Origin: Flavobacterium saliperosum
Lineage (GTDB): Bacteria; Bacteroidota; Bacteroidia; Flavobacteriales; Flavobacteriaceae
NCBI RefSeq assembly: GCF_900100625.1
Contig: NZ_FMTY01000001.1
Location: forward strand, 62,001-126,000
Direction of reading: 5' to 3'
DNA: 64,000 nucleotides
The position numbers were made by a program, and so were the translations under genes. The notes beneath the pieces are model-generated. The model was not told where the DNA came from. It saw only the letters and a program-made list of their open reading frames with translations, and did not search any database. Shown here piece by piece: positions 24,657 to 35,033 of this stretch (the first letter of the stretch is position 1; each line of letters starts with the position of its first letter).

Positions 24657-26486
24657 ATGAACAGTACCTTTTTTAAAATATTGCGTTACGCATTACCGTA
24701 TAAGAAATATGCCTTTTTGAATATTTTCTTTAATATTCTTTATGCGCTTTTCAGTACGCTATCGTTTGTAATGCTGATTCCGATGCTAAACGTAATGTTT
24801 GACAAGACCAAAAGAGTTTCGGTTGAACCTGTATACAAAGGACTAACGAATCTTCCAACCTATTCGAAAGAATACCTTGACTACATTATAACAATTACAA
24901 GTGACCAGAAAGGGCCGGAATATTCGCTTTTACTGATGGTGGTTTTAGTTATCTCGATGTTTCTACTGAAAAACATTTTCAACTATCTGGCCATGTATAA
25001 TGTTACTTTTCTTAGAAACGGCACGCTGAAAGATTTGCGCATCGCTTTATATGAAAAAGTAATTCATTTACCGCTTTCGTTTTATTCAGAAAAAAGAAGA
25101 GGTGATGTTATGATCCGATTGACAAATGACGTTGGCGAGGTACAATTTTCGTTTTTATCCATATTGGAAATCATCATCAAAGAACCGCTCACAATTGTAT
25201 TTACGATTATTTCGATGTTCTACATCAGTACAAAATTAACGCTGTTCGTATTTGTATTTATCCCTTTATCGGGCTTATTAATTTCATTTATCGGTAAAAG
25301 TTTAAAACGAAAATCAGGTAGAGTTCAGAAAGAAGCCGGTATTTTTCTGTCGATATTGGATGAAACTTTGGGCGGACTTAAAATTGTTAAAAGCTATAAT
25401 GCAGAAAACAGTTTTCAAACTAAATTCAATGCTTCCGCGCAAAACCTCTATCGTTATTCAAACAGTCTGGTAAATCGTAACAACTTATCGACGCCAATCA
25501 GTGAGTTTTTAGGAATCGTGGTTATTGCCATATTATTATGGTTTGGCGGTAACATGGTTCTGATTGAAAAAACACTGGAAGGCACCGAATTCATTGCCTA
25601 TATGGGCTTAGCCTATGGAATCCTGACTCCGGCAAAAGCCATTTCAAAAGCATCGTATACTTTAAAAGGAGCCATGGCAGCGGCAGACAGGGTTTTAGAG
25701 ATTCTGGAACAGGAAAACACGATTACCAATAAACCGGACGCCATCGTAAAATCGAACTTTGAAGATAAAATTTCCATTCAAAACATCAATTTCCGATATG
25801 AAGACGAGAATGTGTTAAAGAATTTCTCTTTGGAAGTCCCTAAAGGAAAAACGGTGGCTTTGGTAGGACAATCCGGAAGCGGAAAAAGTACGATTGCCAA
25901 TTTACTGACCCGTTTCTATGATGTTCAGGAAGGGATTGTTAAAGTTGACGGCATCGATATTAAAGACATGAACATGCACTCCCTTCGCGGTTTGATGGGA
26001 TTAGTTACTCAGGACAGCATTCTCTTTAACGACTCCATTAAAAACAATATTCTTTTGGGTAAGGAAGATGCGACTGACGAGGAAATCATTGCAGCTTTAA
26101 AAGTTGCCAATGCCTATGAATTCGTAAAAGACTTACCGAACGGTATTGAAACCAATATTGGCGACGCCGGAAACAAACTCTCAGGCGGACAAAAACAACG
26201 TTTATCCATAGCGCGTGCGGTATTGAAAAACCCACCAATCATGATTTTGGATGAAGCCACTTCTGCCTTGGATACGGAAAGCGAAAGATTGGTACAGCAA
26301 GCATTGGAAAACATGATGCAAAACCGTACTTCCATTGTAATTGCACACCGCCTTTCTACGATTCAAAAAGCAGATACCATTGTAGTAATGCTCAAAGGTG
26401 AGATCGTGGAACAGGGAACCCATGACGAATTGTTAGCCAAAAACGGAACGTATTCCAAATTGGTCATGATGCAGAGTTTTGAGTAG
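24657..26486 (+). CDS. MsbA-like ABC exporter (fused membrane and ATPase domains)
   Basis: 609 residues. Six membrane segments in the first ~330 residues, then the ATPase domain with Walker A GQSGSGKST, Q-loop TQDSILF, signature LSGGQKQR, Walker B IMILDEATSALD and H-loop IAHRLST. The type exports lipids, lipid A or peptides. It starts immediately after the mutase stop, so the two are translationally coupled, which suggests export of a glycolipid made by the operon (inference). Confidence 0.92.
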   Translation: MNSTFFKILRYALPYKKYAFLNIFFNILYALFSTLSFVMLIPMLNVMFDKTKRVSVEPVYKGLTNLPTYSKEYLDYIITITSDQKGPEYSLLLMVVLVISMFLLKNIFNYLAMYNVTFLRNGTLKDLRIALYEKVIHLPLSFYSEKRRGDVMIRLTNDVGEVQFSFLSILEIIIKEPLTIVFTIISMFYISTKLTLFVFVFIPLSGLLISFIGKSLKRKSGRVQKEAGIFLSILDETLGGLKIVKSYNAENSFQTKFNASAQNLYRYSNSLVNRNNLSTPISEFLGIVVIAILLWFGGNMVLIEKTLEGTEFIAYMGLAYGILTPAKAISKASYTLKGAMAAADRVLEILEQENTITNKPDAIVKSNFEDKISIQNINFRYEDENVLKNFSLEVPKGKTVALVGQSGSGKSTIANLLTRFYDVQEGIVKVDGIDIKDMNMHSLRGLMGLVTQDSILFNDSIKNNILLGKEDATDEEIIAALKVANAYEFVKDLPNGIETNIGDAGNKLSGGQKQRLSIARAVLKNPPIMILDEATSALDTESERLVQQALENMMQNRTSIVIAHRLSTIQKADTIVVMLKGEIVEQGTHDELLAKNGTYSKLVMMQSFE

Positions 26487-26571
26487 AGAATTAGATTGTT
26501 ATACAACTTAGAGTACCAGATTTTAGACTGTTTAGTTACTAAATAATATCAAACTAATTACTGTTTTACAG

Positions 26572-27273
26572 ATGTACGTATACAACCCAAATATCAAAAT
26601 ACCTGAAAACCCGGATACGATTATTTGGAAATACATGGATTTGTCGAAATTTCTGGACATGTTGATATCGGGTAAAATGTTCATGTCGCGTTCGGATAAA
26701 TTTGAAGACCAGTACGAAGGAACCTTCAGTGAGCCTACTTTTGAGGAGATTAAGAAAATTTCCGAAAACAATCCGAAGTTCCTTGATTATTACAAATCGC
26801 ATCGCGAAAATGTGGTCATCAGCAGTTGGCATACCAATCAGTATGAAAGTTTTGCCATGTGGCAGATTTTCACCAAGAACAATGAAGGTTTAGCGATTCA
26901 ATCCACCATTGGACGTCTGAAAGAAGCCTTACAGCAGGAAAAACACACGCAACAGTACATCGGAGAAGTCAATTACATCGATTACAAAAAAGAACTGATT
27001 CCGTTTGACGATGCCTTCTTCCCTTTTCTGTTCAAACGAAAAAGCTTTCAGTATGAAAATGAGATTCGTGTGATTTCCGATGTGACTTCACAGAATCTGA
27101 TCATTAACGACGGATTGAAAATAAATGTGGACATCAACCGGATGATTGAGAAAATCTACATTCATCCCAAAAGCGAAAACTGGTACAAGAAACTGGTTAT
27201 TGAAGTCGTTTCAAAAATAGGTTTCGATTTCAAGATTGAAAAATCCGATCTGGAAAGCGACATCCTGATATAG
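26572..27273 (+). CDS. DUF2971 protein
   Basis: 233 residues, soluble. It begins with the family pattern WKYMDLSKFLDMLISGKMFMSRSDKFEDQYEG and contains SSWHTNQYESFAMWQIF and YENEIRVI, which are the conserved DUF2971 blocks. Function unknown; members are often found near mobile or defence genes but also, as here, in core regions. A bidirectional terminator follows. Confidence 0.85.
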   Translation: MYVYNPNIKIPENPDTIIWKYMDLSKFLDMLISGKMFMSRSDKFEDQYEGTFSEPTFEEIKKISENNPKFLDYYKSHRENVVISSWHTNQYESFAMWQIFTKNNEGLAIQSTIGRLKEALQQEKHTQQYIGEVNYIDYKKELIPFDDAFFPFLFKRKSFQYENEIRVISDVTSQNLIINDGLKINVDINRMIEKIYIHPKSENWYKKLVIEVVSKIGFDFKIEKSDLESDILI

Positions 27274-27280
27274 TGCATAA

Positions 27281-27310
27281 AAAAACGAACCCTTTAGGAG
27301 TTCGTTTTTT
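27281..27310. terminator. Bidirectional terminator
   Basis: AAAAACGAAC and GTTCGTTTTT around a short loop between convergent genes. Confidence 0.85.
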
Positions 27311-27324
27311 TATTATAACCTTTT

Positions 27325-28050
27325 TCACTTTATCGGTTCATATTCTTCTCCGGACCAATCTTTGGAAAGCAGGTTAACGAAATGATAATGTACCTTATCG
27401 TTTTTATCAAAAGCACCGTTTTTGTTGATATCTTCAATGGTTCTGAAATACAACCGATTTTGCACTTCCACTATATTCCAATCCAACAGTTCCTGCAAAT
27501 CATCAGAAAGTTTTGCGAATTTTGTCCCGTTAAGATGACTGATATAAAGTGATTTGATATCATTCGCATCCAGTTTCCCGTCGCGGTTGGTATCGGAATC
27601 CACTAAAGAATACACTAATATCTGCTTGCCTGTCTTATCCGAAACCGTATTCAGAAAAGTAGCCGTTTGTATCTGTACGTTTTTCTCCGTTAACGGACGT
27701 AATGCCGTAGAATCAATGTGCTGAAATTTCAGGTTTTCAAAATACCCGGTCACTTCAAAACGGTTGTAATTGGAAATGGCATAACTGGTCGAATTGGTTT
27801 TACTGGAACCGTAACTGCTGTTATTACCTTCATAAACCCGAACATCGCCAATGGCATGAATCAGGTATTTTGTTCCTTCCATGTGAATCGGCAAATCGGC
27901 AATTTTAATTTGCGACGAATCTTTTTTCACGTTATCACCGGAAGCATTTTTGGCTTCTTCGTAAATAACCTTCGGTTTCTCGATTTCCTGTCTGCAACTT
28001 GCCAGAAAGACCAACAAAGCAAGTACGGTATATTTTGAAAAGTTTTTCAT
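27325..28050 (-). CDS. Lipoprotein with EF-hand-like calcium motifs
   Basis: 241 residues with lipobox FLASC. Two EF-hand/dockerin-like loops are visible: DTNRDGKLDANDI (~residue 155) and DINKNGAFDKNDK (~residue 205), the spacing of acidic residues being that of Ca2+ loops. Probably an outer membrane lipoprotein. It follows the TonB-dependent receptor in the same direction, 45 bases after its stop, and could be its accessory protein, although it is not SusD-like. Confidence 0.8.
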   Translation of the reverse strand: MKNFSKYTVLALLVFLASCRQEIEKPKVIYEEAKNASGDNVKKDSSQIKIADLPIHMEGTKYLIHAIGDVRVYEGNNSSYGSSKTNSTSYAISNYNRFEVTGYFENLKFQHIDSTALRPLTEKNVQIQTATFLNTVSDKTGKQILVYSLVDSDTNRDGKLDANDIKSLYISHLNGTKFAKLSDDLQELLDWNIVEVQNRLYFRTIEDINKNGAFDKNDKVHYHFVNLLSKDWSGEEYEPIK

Positions 28051-28095
28051 TTCGGAACAATTTTGTCTATCAAATATAAAACAATTAAACAGGAA

Positions 28096-30564
28096 CTACA
28101 ATCTTACATTCAATTTTACATTGAAAGTACGCGTAGTCATGTAATTCGGAATGGCGTACTGGCTTTTAGTATACACATCACGCACCCAAGTGTTCGTAAT
28201 GGCATTCTGGTTATTAAACATATTGAAAATCTCCAATCCCAGACTCAATTCTCTGAATGGTTTTAACCAATTTTTGCTGGATTGAATCGACGCATCTTTA
28301 AACACATAGGAAAACCCAACATCCGCACGACGGTAATCGTTCAGACGCAACTGATAAGCATAAGGATCTGCATACGAAGGAGAACCTCCCGGCAATCCGG
28401 TATTGTACACCAGGTTCAAATAAATCTTTACGTTGGGAAGGGTTGGCATATAATCCTGAAACAACAATCCGAATTTCAATCGCTGATCGGTTGGACGGGC
28501 TATGTTCCCACGTCCGTTCTGATTTTCTTCCGTTTTTAAATATCCGAAACTGAACCACGATTCGGTTCCGGGAACAAACTCCCCATTCAAACGGAAATCG
28601 GCTCCATACACATACGCCGTGGCGTCATTATTAGCACGGTAACGGATACGAACATTATCTATCGTATAGGTATTCACATCACTCAGACTCTTATAATACG
28701 CCTCAGTCACCAATTTGAACGGTCTACTGAACAATTTAAAACTGTAATCGTTGCTTAAAACAAAATGATACGATTTCTGGGCTTTCACCTCCGGATGCAC
28801 CTGTCCGTCGTTATCGCGCAATTCACGATAAAAAGGCGGTTGCTGGTACAAACCTCCCGACAAACGGAAAATCATGTCTTTTTCCCAAAGTGGCTTGATT
28901 ACAAATTGGGCTCTCGGACTGAAAACCACCTGACTTTTCCCGCTCAGATTATCCCCTTGTACCTGCCATTGGTGGGCACGTGCTCCGGCATTGATCCAAA
29001 TTTGATTGGACCCTAAGCTCCCTCTGTAATTCCATTGTGCGTAACCTGAAAATCGGTTAATCTGTACAAAATTTGTGGCGCGTACATTTTGGTAAGGTGC
29101 CAACGGTCCTGTATAAGGTGTATACGGCTGATCCTGCGGAATGTCTAAAATAGGGGCCGGCAATGAAAATCCTGCCGAATCCACCACTTCCCATTCTACA
29201 ATTCGGTCACGAATATCTTCACGGGTATATTTGAATCCCCATTCCACCTGACTTTTTTTCTTTTGAATATCGTGAAATCCTTTCACTTCGGCGTTTACGA
29301 TTAAAGCATCAAGATTGTTTCGCGCGTGCGTGAGCTGTGACCCTACTCCTCTTGAATACACCACATCGCCAAAAGTATCCGAACCGATATTCGTATCGAT
29401 TTCCCCTAAACGGTATTGCGCCAGGATATCAAAATATTCCTGTTCCTGAGTATGGTAGGCGGAACCTATGAATTTTAATTTGAAATTTTCATTGGCCTGA
29501 TAGGTAGATTTTATCGCTCCGAATAATGTGAGGTATTCGTCTTTTTCCTGTCCTTCATAAGCTACCTGCAGCGCGATTGGCTCATCAATAGTACCGAAAT
29601 TCGTTTGACGACTCAATGGCTTGTAATGGTATTTGTTTTGGGAAACGTTCCCAAGAAAACTCCACTGCCATTTGGTGGACGCGTCAAAATTGATTTGCGT
29701 CTGAAAATCGGCAAAAGTGGGTTTGAAATTCGTTTCGGTTTCCTGACTGTTTACCAACAGGCTGTTATCACGATAACGGATACCGGTAATATTGGTCCAC
29801 TTCTGATTTTTGGAAACCAAATCCACGGTAGCACTTCCGCCCAGTAAACTGGCATCAAATGCCGCCTGAAACTTGGTTGGTCTTCGGTAGGTAATATCCA
29901 AAACCGACGACAGTTTATCGCCATATTTTGCCTGAAATCCACCTGCGGAAAAATCCACATTGGAAACCATTTCCGTATTGGTAAAACTCAACCCTTCCTG
30001 CTGACCGGAACGGATTAAGAAAGGGCGGTACACTTCGATTTCGTTTACGTACACTAAATTTTCATCATAATTCCCGCCACGAACCGCATATTGCGTACTC
30101 AATTCGTTGTTGGAATACACACCAGGTAAGGTTTTAAGGATATTTTCGACTCCGGCATTGGCTCCCGGAATCATTCGGATTACTTGTGGCTCGATGGTAG
30201 TAACTCCTTCAATTCTCTTTCTTCCGCCGGCGGAAACAATCACTTCTCCCAATTGTTCGGCTTTTTGATTCAGCACTACATTGAGTTCGTAATCTTCGTT
30301 GTTTTTCAATTCAACGGTTATCGAAGTTTTTTTATAGGAAACGTGGGAAATTTCAACAATCACTTTAGTGTTCGCCGGGATTTTAATTTGAAAAAAACCA
30401 TTTTCATTGGATTTTACGGTCTCATTATTAGCTTTAATAGTGGCATTTTCAATAGGATTATTGGATTCATCCAACAAAACACCTTTTACCCTTGCCGTTT
30501 GTGCGACCACCGAATAACCTGCAATAAAAATATAAAGAATCAGGAGTTTAATTAGTTTTTTCAA
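28096..30564 (-). CDS. TonB-dependent receptor with carboxypeptidase-like N-terminus
   Basis: About 823 residues. A CarboxypepD_reg-like domain (RVKGVLLDESNNPIENATI) comes first, then a plug domain (GAGVENILKTLPGVYSNNELSTQYAVRGG-type pattern) and a 22-strand barrel ending in the outer-membrane signature (TFNVKLNVRL). It imports a ligand using TonB energy. I chose TTG at 30564 as start because it gives a clean signal peptide (KKLIKLLILYIFIAGYSVVAQ); the ATG at 30636 would add 24 non-signal residues and overlap the M23 gene by 89 bases. The TTG start overlaps it by 17 bases. Confidence 0.87.
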   Translation of the reverse strand: MKKLIKLLILYIFIAGYSVVAQTARVKGVLLDESNNPIENATIKANNETVKSNENGFFQIKIPANTKVIVEISHVSYKKTSITVELKNNEDYELNVVLNQKAEQLGEVIVSAGGRKRIEGVTTIEPQVIRMIPGANAGVENILKTLPGVYSNNELSTQYAVRGGNYDENLVYVNEIEVYRPFLIRSGQQEGLSFTNTEMVSNVDFSAGGFQAKYGDKLSSVLDITYRRPTKFQAAFDASLLGGSATVDLVSKNQKWTNITGIRYRDNSLLVNSQETETNFKPTFADFQTQINFDASTKWQWSFLGNVSQNKYHYKPLSRQTNFGTIDEPIALQVAYEGQEKDEYLTLFGAIKSTYQANENFKLKFIGSAYHTQEQEYFDILAQYRLGEIDTNIGSDTFGDVVYSRGVGSQLTHARNNLDALIVNAEVKGFHDIQKKKSQVEWGFKYTREDIRDRIVEWEVVDSAGFSLPAPILDIPQDQPYTPYTGPLAPYQNVRATNFVQINRFSGYAQWNYRGSLGSNQIWINAGARAHQWQVQGDNLSGKSQVVFSPRAQFVIKPLWEKDMIFRLSGGLYQQPPFYRELRDNDGQVHPEVKAQKSYHFVLSNDYSFKLFSRPFKLVTEAYYKSLSDVNTYTIDNVRIRYRANNDATAYVYGADFRLNGEFVPGTESWFSFGYLKTEENQNGRGNIARPTDQRLKFGLLFQDYMPTLPNVKIYLNLVYNTGLPGGSPSYADPYAYQLRLNDYRRADVGFSYVFKDASIQSSKNWLKPFRELSLGLEIFNMFNNQNAITNTWVRDVYTKSQYAIPNYMTTRTFNVKLNVRL

Positions 30565-32269
30565 CTGATGATTGGTTTTTGGTTTTAAAAAAATGAGTTT
30601 CAAAGATAGTGGAATTTCCCATTTTATCCGAAACAACCACTTTTAATTCGTTTTTGCCTTCATCATAAACCGCTTCACTGAAATAATGGGTTAAGGATTT
30701 GGTCTTAAAATCATACTCCATCAAAATCCATTTTCCGTTCAGATAACCGTTATATTCTTTTATTCCGGATAATTCATCTCTCATATGAATGCTTAGCGAA
30801 TCCGCTTTGTCAAGCGAACTTCCCTCCGAAAAATTAGGTCGGTAAATTTTTGGCGCCACGGTGTCTGTCATCAACAGAAACTTCCCTAAATCCTTGGCAC
30901 GGATGGAAAACAGGTTGCCTTTTTTATAGGTGGTGAAATATTCTGGCTTGTTGCCATCCATTCTGGAAATAAATGTTTTTTCGCGGTTCAGATTGGGAAT
31001 CTCCGAAACATCAAATGTTACGGTAAGGTTCTTATGCACCGGAACCGTTTCGTCATGAAGATAAAGTACATTTTCCTTCACTTCAAAATTCATGTAAAAA
31101 TCATCATAGAAGGCATTTTCCGGAATGAAAACCGAAACATTGTCTTTGGTATAATTGTTATCGTTTCCGGATTTCACGAAATAAGGTGTTTTCTTTTCTT
31201 CCTTTGGAATAGTAGCGGCAGCATCCGAATAGTGGATCGGCACATTAATCACACGTTTATTTCCGTGAAAATCGGATACTTCCACACGATAGCTCCATGT
31301 TTGATTTGGCAAAACGGAAATTTGTCCGCTCTGCTTGTTACCGCTTACCAATGAAAAAGGATAATTCCGTTTAAAAAACAGTTTCTGAATGGATTGCTTT
31401 ATGGTTTTATAGCGGTAATAATCAATAAAATTGTTGATGTAACGGGTTTCATCGAAAGCGAATTTTTCGAATTCGTATTTGAAAAGTCGGCTGCCGTTTA
31501 AAAAGGTTTCGGCCTTATAAATTCCGTTCCAGTTGAAATTGTTATCGGAAAGATCATAGGTATTGACTCCAAAACCGATATTCCCTTTGGCAAAAACTTT
31601 GTTGGCGAGATAACTGCCATCACTCTGGAGGGAGAGATTTACGGGAATGGTTCTTTGGGAACTGTTTACCACCGAACTGTCACCAATGGCATAGGCGACC
31701 AAATCATTGATTACCGGAGCTTTTGTGTCCGGCATCTGAATATCAAAACCGAAAAACATCGGATTGATGATTTGTTCCGTTTTGGAATCACGAATTTCAA
31801 AATGAAGGTGTGGGCCGCCGGAACTGCCTGAATTTCCGGAAAAAGCGACAATCTGGTCTTTGGTTATCTTCAATTCATCCGATAAGGGGAAAATTTCAAT
31901 TTCATAGGATTTCTCAGCATATTGTCTTTTTCGGACAAAATCGGCAATGGCGCCGTTAAATTTTTTCAGATGCCCGTAAACCGAAGTGAATCCGTTGGGA
32001 TGTGTGATGTAAAGTGCTTTTCCGTAACCACCTTCCGAAATCTTAATACGGGAAACATAGCCGTCAGCGACAGCAAAAACCTTCAACCCTTCTCTTTGTT
32101 GGGTTTTCAAATCGAGTCCGGAGTGAAAATGATTTCCACGAAGTTCACCGAAAGAACCGGAGGCATACAAAGGAATGTCCAGAGGGGAACGAAAATAGTT
32201 TTTAGGGTATTCCTGACTTTGGGAATAGCAGAAGGCAGATAAAAAAAACAGTAGGATTGGCAATTTCAT
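30548..32269 (-). CDS. M23 family metallopeptidase, exported
   Basis: 573 residues from the ATG at 32269 (signal peptide MKLPILLFFLSAFCYSQ). The LytM/M23 domain is near the N-terminus: HFHSGLDLKT (metal His and Asp), GYGKALYITHPNGFTSVYGHL and GGPHLHFEIRD (HxH). It is a zinc peptidase acting on peptidoglycan peptides. The long C-terminal part is beta-rich and unassigned. Stop overlaps the TonB receptor start. Confidence 0.88.
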   Translation of the reverse strand: MKLPILLFFLSAFCYSQSQEYPKNYFRSPLDIPLYASGSFGELRGNHFHSGLDLKTQQREGLKVFAVADGYVSRIKISEGGYGKALYITHPNGFTSVYGHLKKFNGAIADFVRKRQYAEKSYEIEIFPLSDELKITKDQIVAFSGNSGSSGGPHLHFEIRDSKTEQIINPMFFGFDIQMPDTKAPVINDLVAYAIGDSSVVNSSQRTIPVNLSLQSDGSYLANKVFAKGNIGFGVNTYDLSDNNFNWNGIYKAETFLNGSRLFKYEFEKFAFDETRYINNFIDYYRYKTIKQSIQKLFFKRNYPFSLVSGNKQSGQISVLPNQTWSYRVEVSDFHGNKRVINVPIHYSDAAATIPKEEKKTPYFVKSGNDNNYTKDNVSVFIPENAFYDDFYMNFEVKENVLYLHDETVPVHKNLTVTFDVSEIPNLNREKTFISRMDGNKPEYFTTYKKGNLFSIRAKDLGKFLLMTDTVAPKIYRPNFSEGSSLDKADSLSIHMRDELSGIKEYNGYLNGKWILMEYDFKTKSLTHYFSEAVYDEGKNELKVVVSDKMGNSTIFETHFFKTKNQSSVEKTN

Positions 32270-32411
32270 AAAAAACATTTTTGGCTAATATTCAGCTAAT
32301 ATACGAAAAACCTCCTATTAAATAAACACCTCACCTTTTTTTATATAACTGACTATACAACAAATTATTATGAAAAGAGTTTAAACATTTTTGAAAATTT
32401 AGACAAAACTA

Positions 32412-32442
32412 TTGTTATATTTCAAATGGAATACTAACTTTG
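32412..32442 (+). promoter_or_regulatory. Promoter of the zapA operon
   Basis: TTG, 20 bases, TAACTTTG, placed about 30 bases before the first ATG. Confidence 0.7.
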
Positions 32443-32470
32443 TAAAATCGTGTAATGAAACAGGTCTGTA

Positions 32471-32761
32471 ATGAATGGATTAACTGAAATCATTGATTCT
32501 CTTGAAATTAAATTTTCTAAACTCTCCCAAAAACTGGACAGTTTAGAGAAAACAAATCAGGAACTACGCAATGAATTATTGAAGTCTTCCACCATTATCG
32601 GCAAACAGTCAGAGGAAATAAGCACATTGAAAAATCAATACGAAACCCTCAAAACGGCAAATTCATTACTGGGCAGTGACGAAAACAAACGAGAAACAAA
32701 ACTCAAAATAAATTCATTAATTCGCGAAATCGATTATTGTATAGCACAACTTTCTGATTAA
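32471..32761 (+). CDS. Small coiled-coil protein upstream of zapA
   Basis: 96 residues, almost entirely heptad-patterned coiled coil (SLEIKFSKLSQKLDSLEKTNQELRNELL pattern) and no membrane segment. It sits directly before zapA, 7 bases apart. Position and shape suggest a division-associated partner of ZapA, similar in style to ZapB, but that is inference. Confidence 0.75.
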   Translation: MNGLTEIIDSLEIKFSKLSQKLDSLEKTNQELRNELLKSSTIIGKQSEEISTLKNQYETLKTANSLLGSDENKRETKLKINSLIREIDYCIAQLSD

Positions 32762-32768
32762 TTTAAGA

Positions 32769-33062
32769 ATGAGTGAAAAGCTTAAAATAAAGATATCAAT
32801 TGCAGACCGGGTATATCCATTAACAGTGGAATATTCGCAGGAAGAGGGGTTAAGAACCGCGTCCAAAAAAATTGATGCCATGATTAAGCAATTCGAAGAA
32901 AACTATGCAGTAAGAGACAAACAGGATGTATTAGCCATGTGTGCTTTACAGTTTGCTTCGCAGGTGGAACAAAAACAGATTGACAAATCAACCGATTTCG
33001 AAACTGCTTTTGAGCGCTTAAAAACGATGGATGACAAATTGAGCTTGCTTCTTTCAAAATAA
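32769..33062 (+). CDS. zapA: Cell division protein ZapA
   Basis: 97 residues: short beta N-terminus (KIKISIADRVYPLTVE), then EEGLRTASKKIDAMIKQF and a coiled-coil tail, the ZapA layout. ZapA bundles FtsZ filaments at midcell. The probable 6S RNA follows immediately. Confidence 0.9.
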   Translation: MSEKLKIKISIADRVYPLTVEYSQEEGLRTASKKIDAMIKQFEENYAVRDKQDVLAMCALQFASQVEQKQIDKSTDFETAFERLKTMDDKLSLLLSK

Positions 33063-33090
33063 ACACGTTCTTTACATAAACTAAGATACT

Positions 33091-33253
33091 GCCTACATTA
33101 GTACCTATTTGATAAACTCAACACTAACAAATTCAAATGAGTGAATCTTCGCTTCTAAAGCAAACTGCCCCTGAGCAGGTCCTTGAACAGCGAGTTAACT
33201 CAAAACTTGTCCTTACGAGTTTATACAATTACCCCTAATGTAGGCTTTTTTTT
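33091..33253 (+). ncRNA. ssrS: Probable 6S RNA
   Basis: An ~160-base unit closed by a perfect 11-bp stem (GCCTACATTAG at 33091 and CTAATGTAGGC at 33235-33245) and a second stem (ATAAACTC / GAGTTTAT), with a large open centre containing CCCCTGAGC, and a T-run at the end. Size, closed-ends/open-middle shape and position after zapA match 6S RNA, which binds RNA polymerase in stationary phase. I rely on structure and context; no covariance search was run. Confidence 0.7.
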
Positions 33254-33274
33254 ATATAAATTTTCAAACACACT

Positions 33275-34837
33275 ATGAACACATTAATTATAATTATTGG
33301 CTGTCTGGCCGGAATCGGAATCGGCTTCGGGATTGCAAAATACTTAGAAAAAGCAAATGTTTCCAATTTGGTGAAAAACGCCAAAAAAGAAGCCGCTTCT
33401 ATTTTAAAAGACGCAAAAGCAGAGGCAGAATCCATTAAAAAAGACAAACTGCTTCAGGCAAAAGAAAAATTTCTGGAACTGAAGTCGGAACATGAAAAAG
33501 AAATTTTAGCCAAAGACAAAAAAATTGCCGAATCCGAAAAAAGAACCCGTGACAAAGAATCACAGATTTCCAACGAATTGGCAAAAACCAAAAAATTAAA
33601 CGACGAAGCGGAAGCTAAAATAGCCGATTATACCAATCGTTTGGAACATGTTGAGAAAAAACAACAGGAAGTGGACCGTCTTCACAAAAGTCAGGTAGAG
33701 CAATTGGAAGCCATTTCCGGACTTTCAGCTGAAGATGCCAAAAACCAATTGGTGGAAAGTTTAAAAGCTGAAGCAAAAACCAATGCTATGGCCCACATTC
33801 AGGAAACCATTGAAGAAGCGAAACTTACGGCACAACAGGAAGCTAAGAAAATCATCATCAATACGATTCAGCGTGTAGGAACGGAAGAAGCGGTAGAAAA
33901 CTGCGTTTCTGTTTTCAACATTGAATCGGATGATGTGAAAGGTCGAATTATCGGTCGTGAAGGCCGTAACATTCGTGCTTTGGAAGCAGCAACCGGTGTG
34001 GAAATCATCGTTGACGACACTCCGGAAGCGATTATCCTTTCCTGTTTCGATCCCGTACGTCGTGAAATCGCGCGTTTGGCATTACACAAATTGGTTACAG
34101 ACGGACGTATTCACCCGGCACGTATCGAAGAAGTGGTTGCTAAAACTGCGAAACAAATTGACGAAGAAATCATCGAAGTGGGTAAGCGTACCGTTATCGA
34201 TTTAGGAATTCACGGTTTACATCCTGAATTAATTAAAATCGTTGGTCGAATGAAATACCGTTCTTCTTACGGACAAAACTTATTACAACACTCGAGAGAA
34301 GTTTCCAAACTTTGTGGTATCATGGCTGCCGAATTGGGCTTGAACGTGAAACTGGCGAAAAGAGCCGGATTACTTCACGATATCGGAAAAGTGCCGGATA
34401 CAGAAAGTGAATTGCCACATGCTATCTTAGGTATGCAGTGGGCTGAAAAATATGGTGAAAAAGAAGAAGTTTGCAACGCGATTGGAGCACACCACGACGA
34501 GATTGAAATGAAATCCCTGATTTCTCCGATTATTCAGGTGTGTGATGCGATTTCAGGAGCACGCCCAGGTGCAAGACGTCAGGTATTGGATTCGTACATC
34601 CAGCGTCTGAAAGATCTTGAAGAAATCGCCTACGGCTTTAACGGAGTTAAAAACGCTTATGCTATTCAGGCCGGACGTGAACTTCGTGTAATCGTGGAAA
34701 GCGAAAAAGTAAGTGATGAAATGGCAGGCAACCTGTCTTTCGACATTTCTCAGAAAATCCAAACCGAAATGACCTATCCGGGTCAGGTAAAAATTACCGT
34801 AATCCGTGAAACCAGAGCGGTGAATATTGCGAAATAG
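33275..34837 (+). CDS. rny: Ribonuclease Y
   Basis: 520 residues. N-terminal membrane anchor ([20 protein letters not shown]), long coiled coil (~30-190), KH domain ([15 protein letters not shown]) and HD domain ([11 protein letters not shown] with the metal HD, and GAHHDE). It is the endoribonuclease starting mRNA decay at the membrane. Its TAG stop is the first part of a heptamer repeat array that follows. Confidence 0.95.
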   Translation: MNTLIIIIGCLAGIGIGFGIAKYLEKANVSNLVKNAKKEAASILKDAKAEAESIKKDKLLQAKEKFLELKSEHEKEILAKDKKIAESEKRTRDKESQISNELAKTKKLNDEAEAKIADYTNRLEHVEKKQQEVDRLHKSQVEQLEAISGLSAEDAKNQLVESLKAEAKTNAMAHIQETIEEAKLTAQQEAKKIIINTIQRVGTEEAVENCVSVFNIESDDVKGRIIGREGRNIRALEAATGVEIIVDDTPEAIILSCFDPVRREIARLALHKLVTDGRIHPARIEEVVAKTAKQIDEEIIEVGKRTVIDLGIHGLHPELIKIVGRMKYRSSYGQNLLQHSREVSKLCGIMAAELGLNVKLAKRAGLLHDIGKVPDTESELPHAILGMQWAEKYGEKEEVCNAIGAHHDEIEMKSLISPIIQVCDAISGARPGARRQVLDSYIQRLKDLEEIAYGFNGVKNAYAIQAGRELRVIVESEKVSDEMAGNLSFDISQKIQTEMTYPGQVKITVIRETRAVNIAK

Positions 34838-34958
34838 CAGTTAGCAGTTAGCAGTTAGCAGTTAGCAGTTAGCAGTTAGCAGTTAGCAGTTAGCAGTTAG
34901 CAGTTAGCAGTTAGCAGTTAGCAGTTAGCAGTTAGCAGTTAGCAGTTAGCAGTTAGCA
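34835..34958. repeat. Tandem heptamer array, unit TAGCAGT
   Basis: Nearly 18 perfect head-to-tail copies of a 7-base unit, beginning with the stop codon of rny. Perfect copies suggest recent expansion or slippage; the copy number may vary between isolates. Confidence 0.95.
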
Positions 34959-35033
34959 AAAATAAAAATAACGTGATTGATTAATTTCTTTCACGTTTTT
35001 TATTTTATCGACTATACTTCTTGTTCTTTATCT

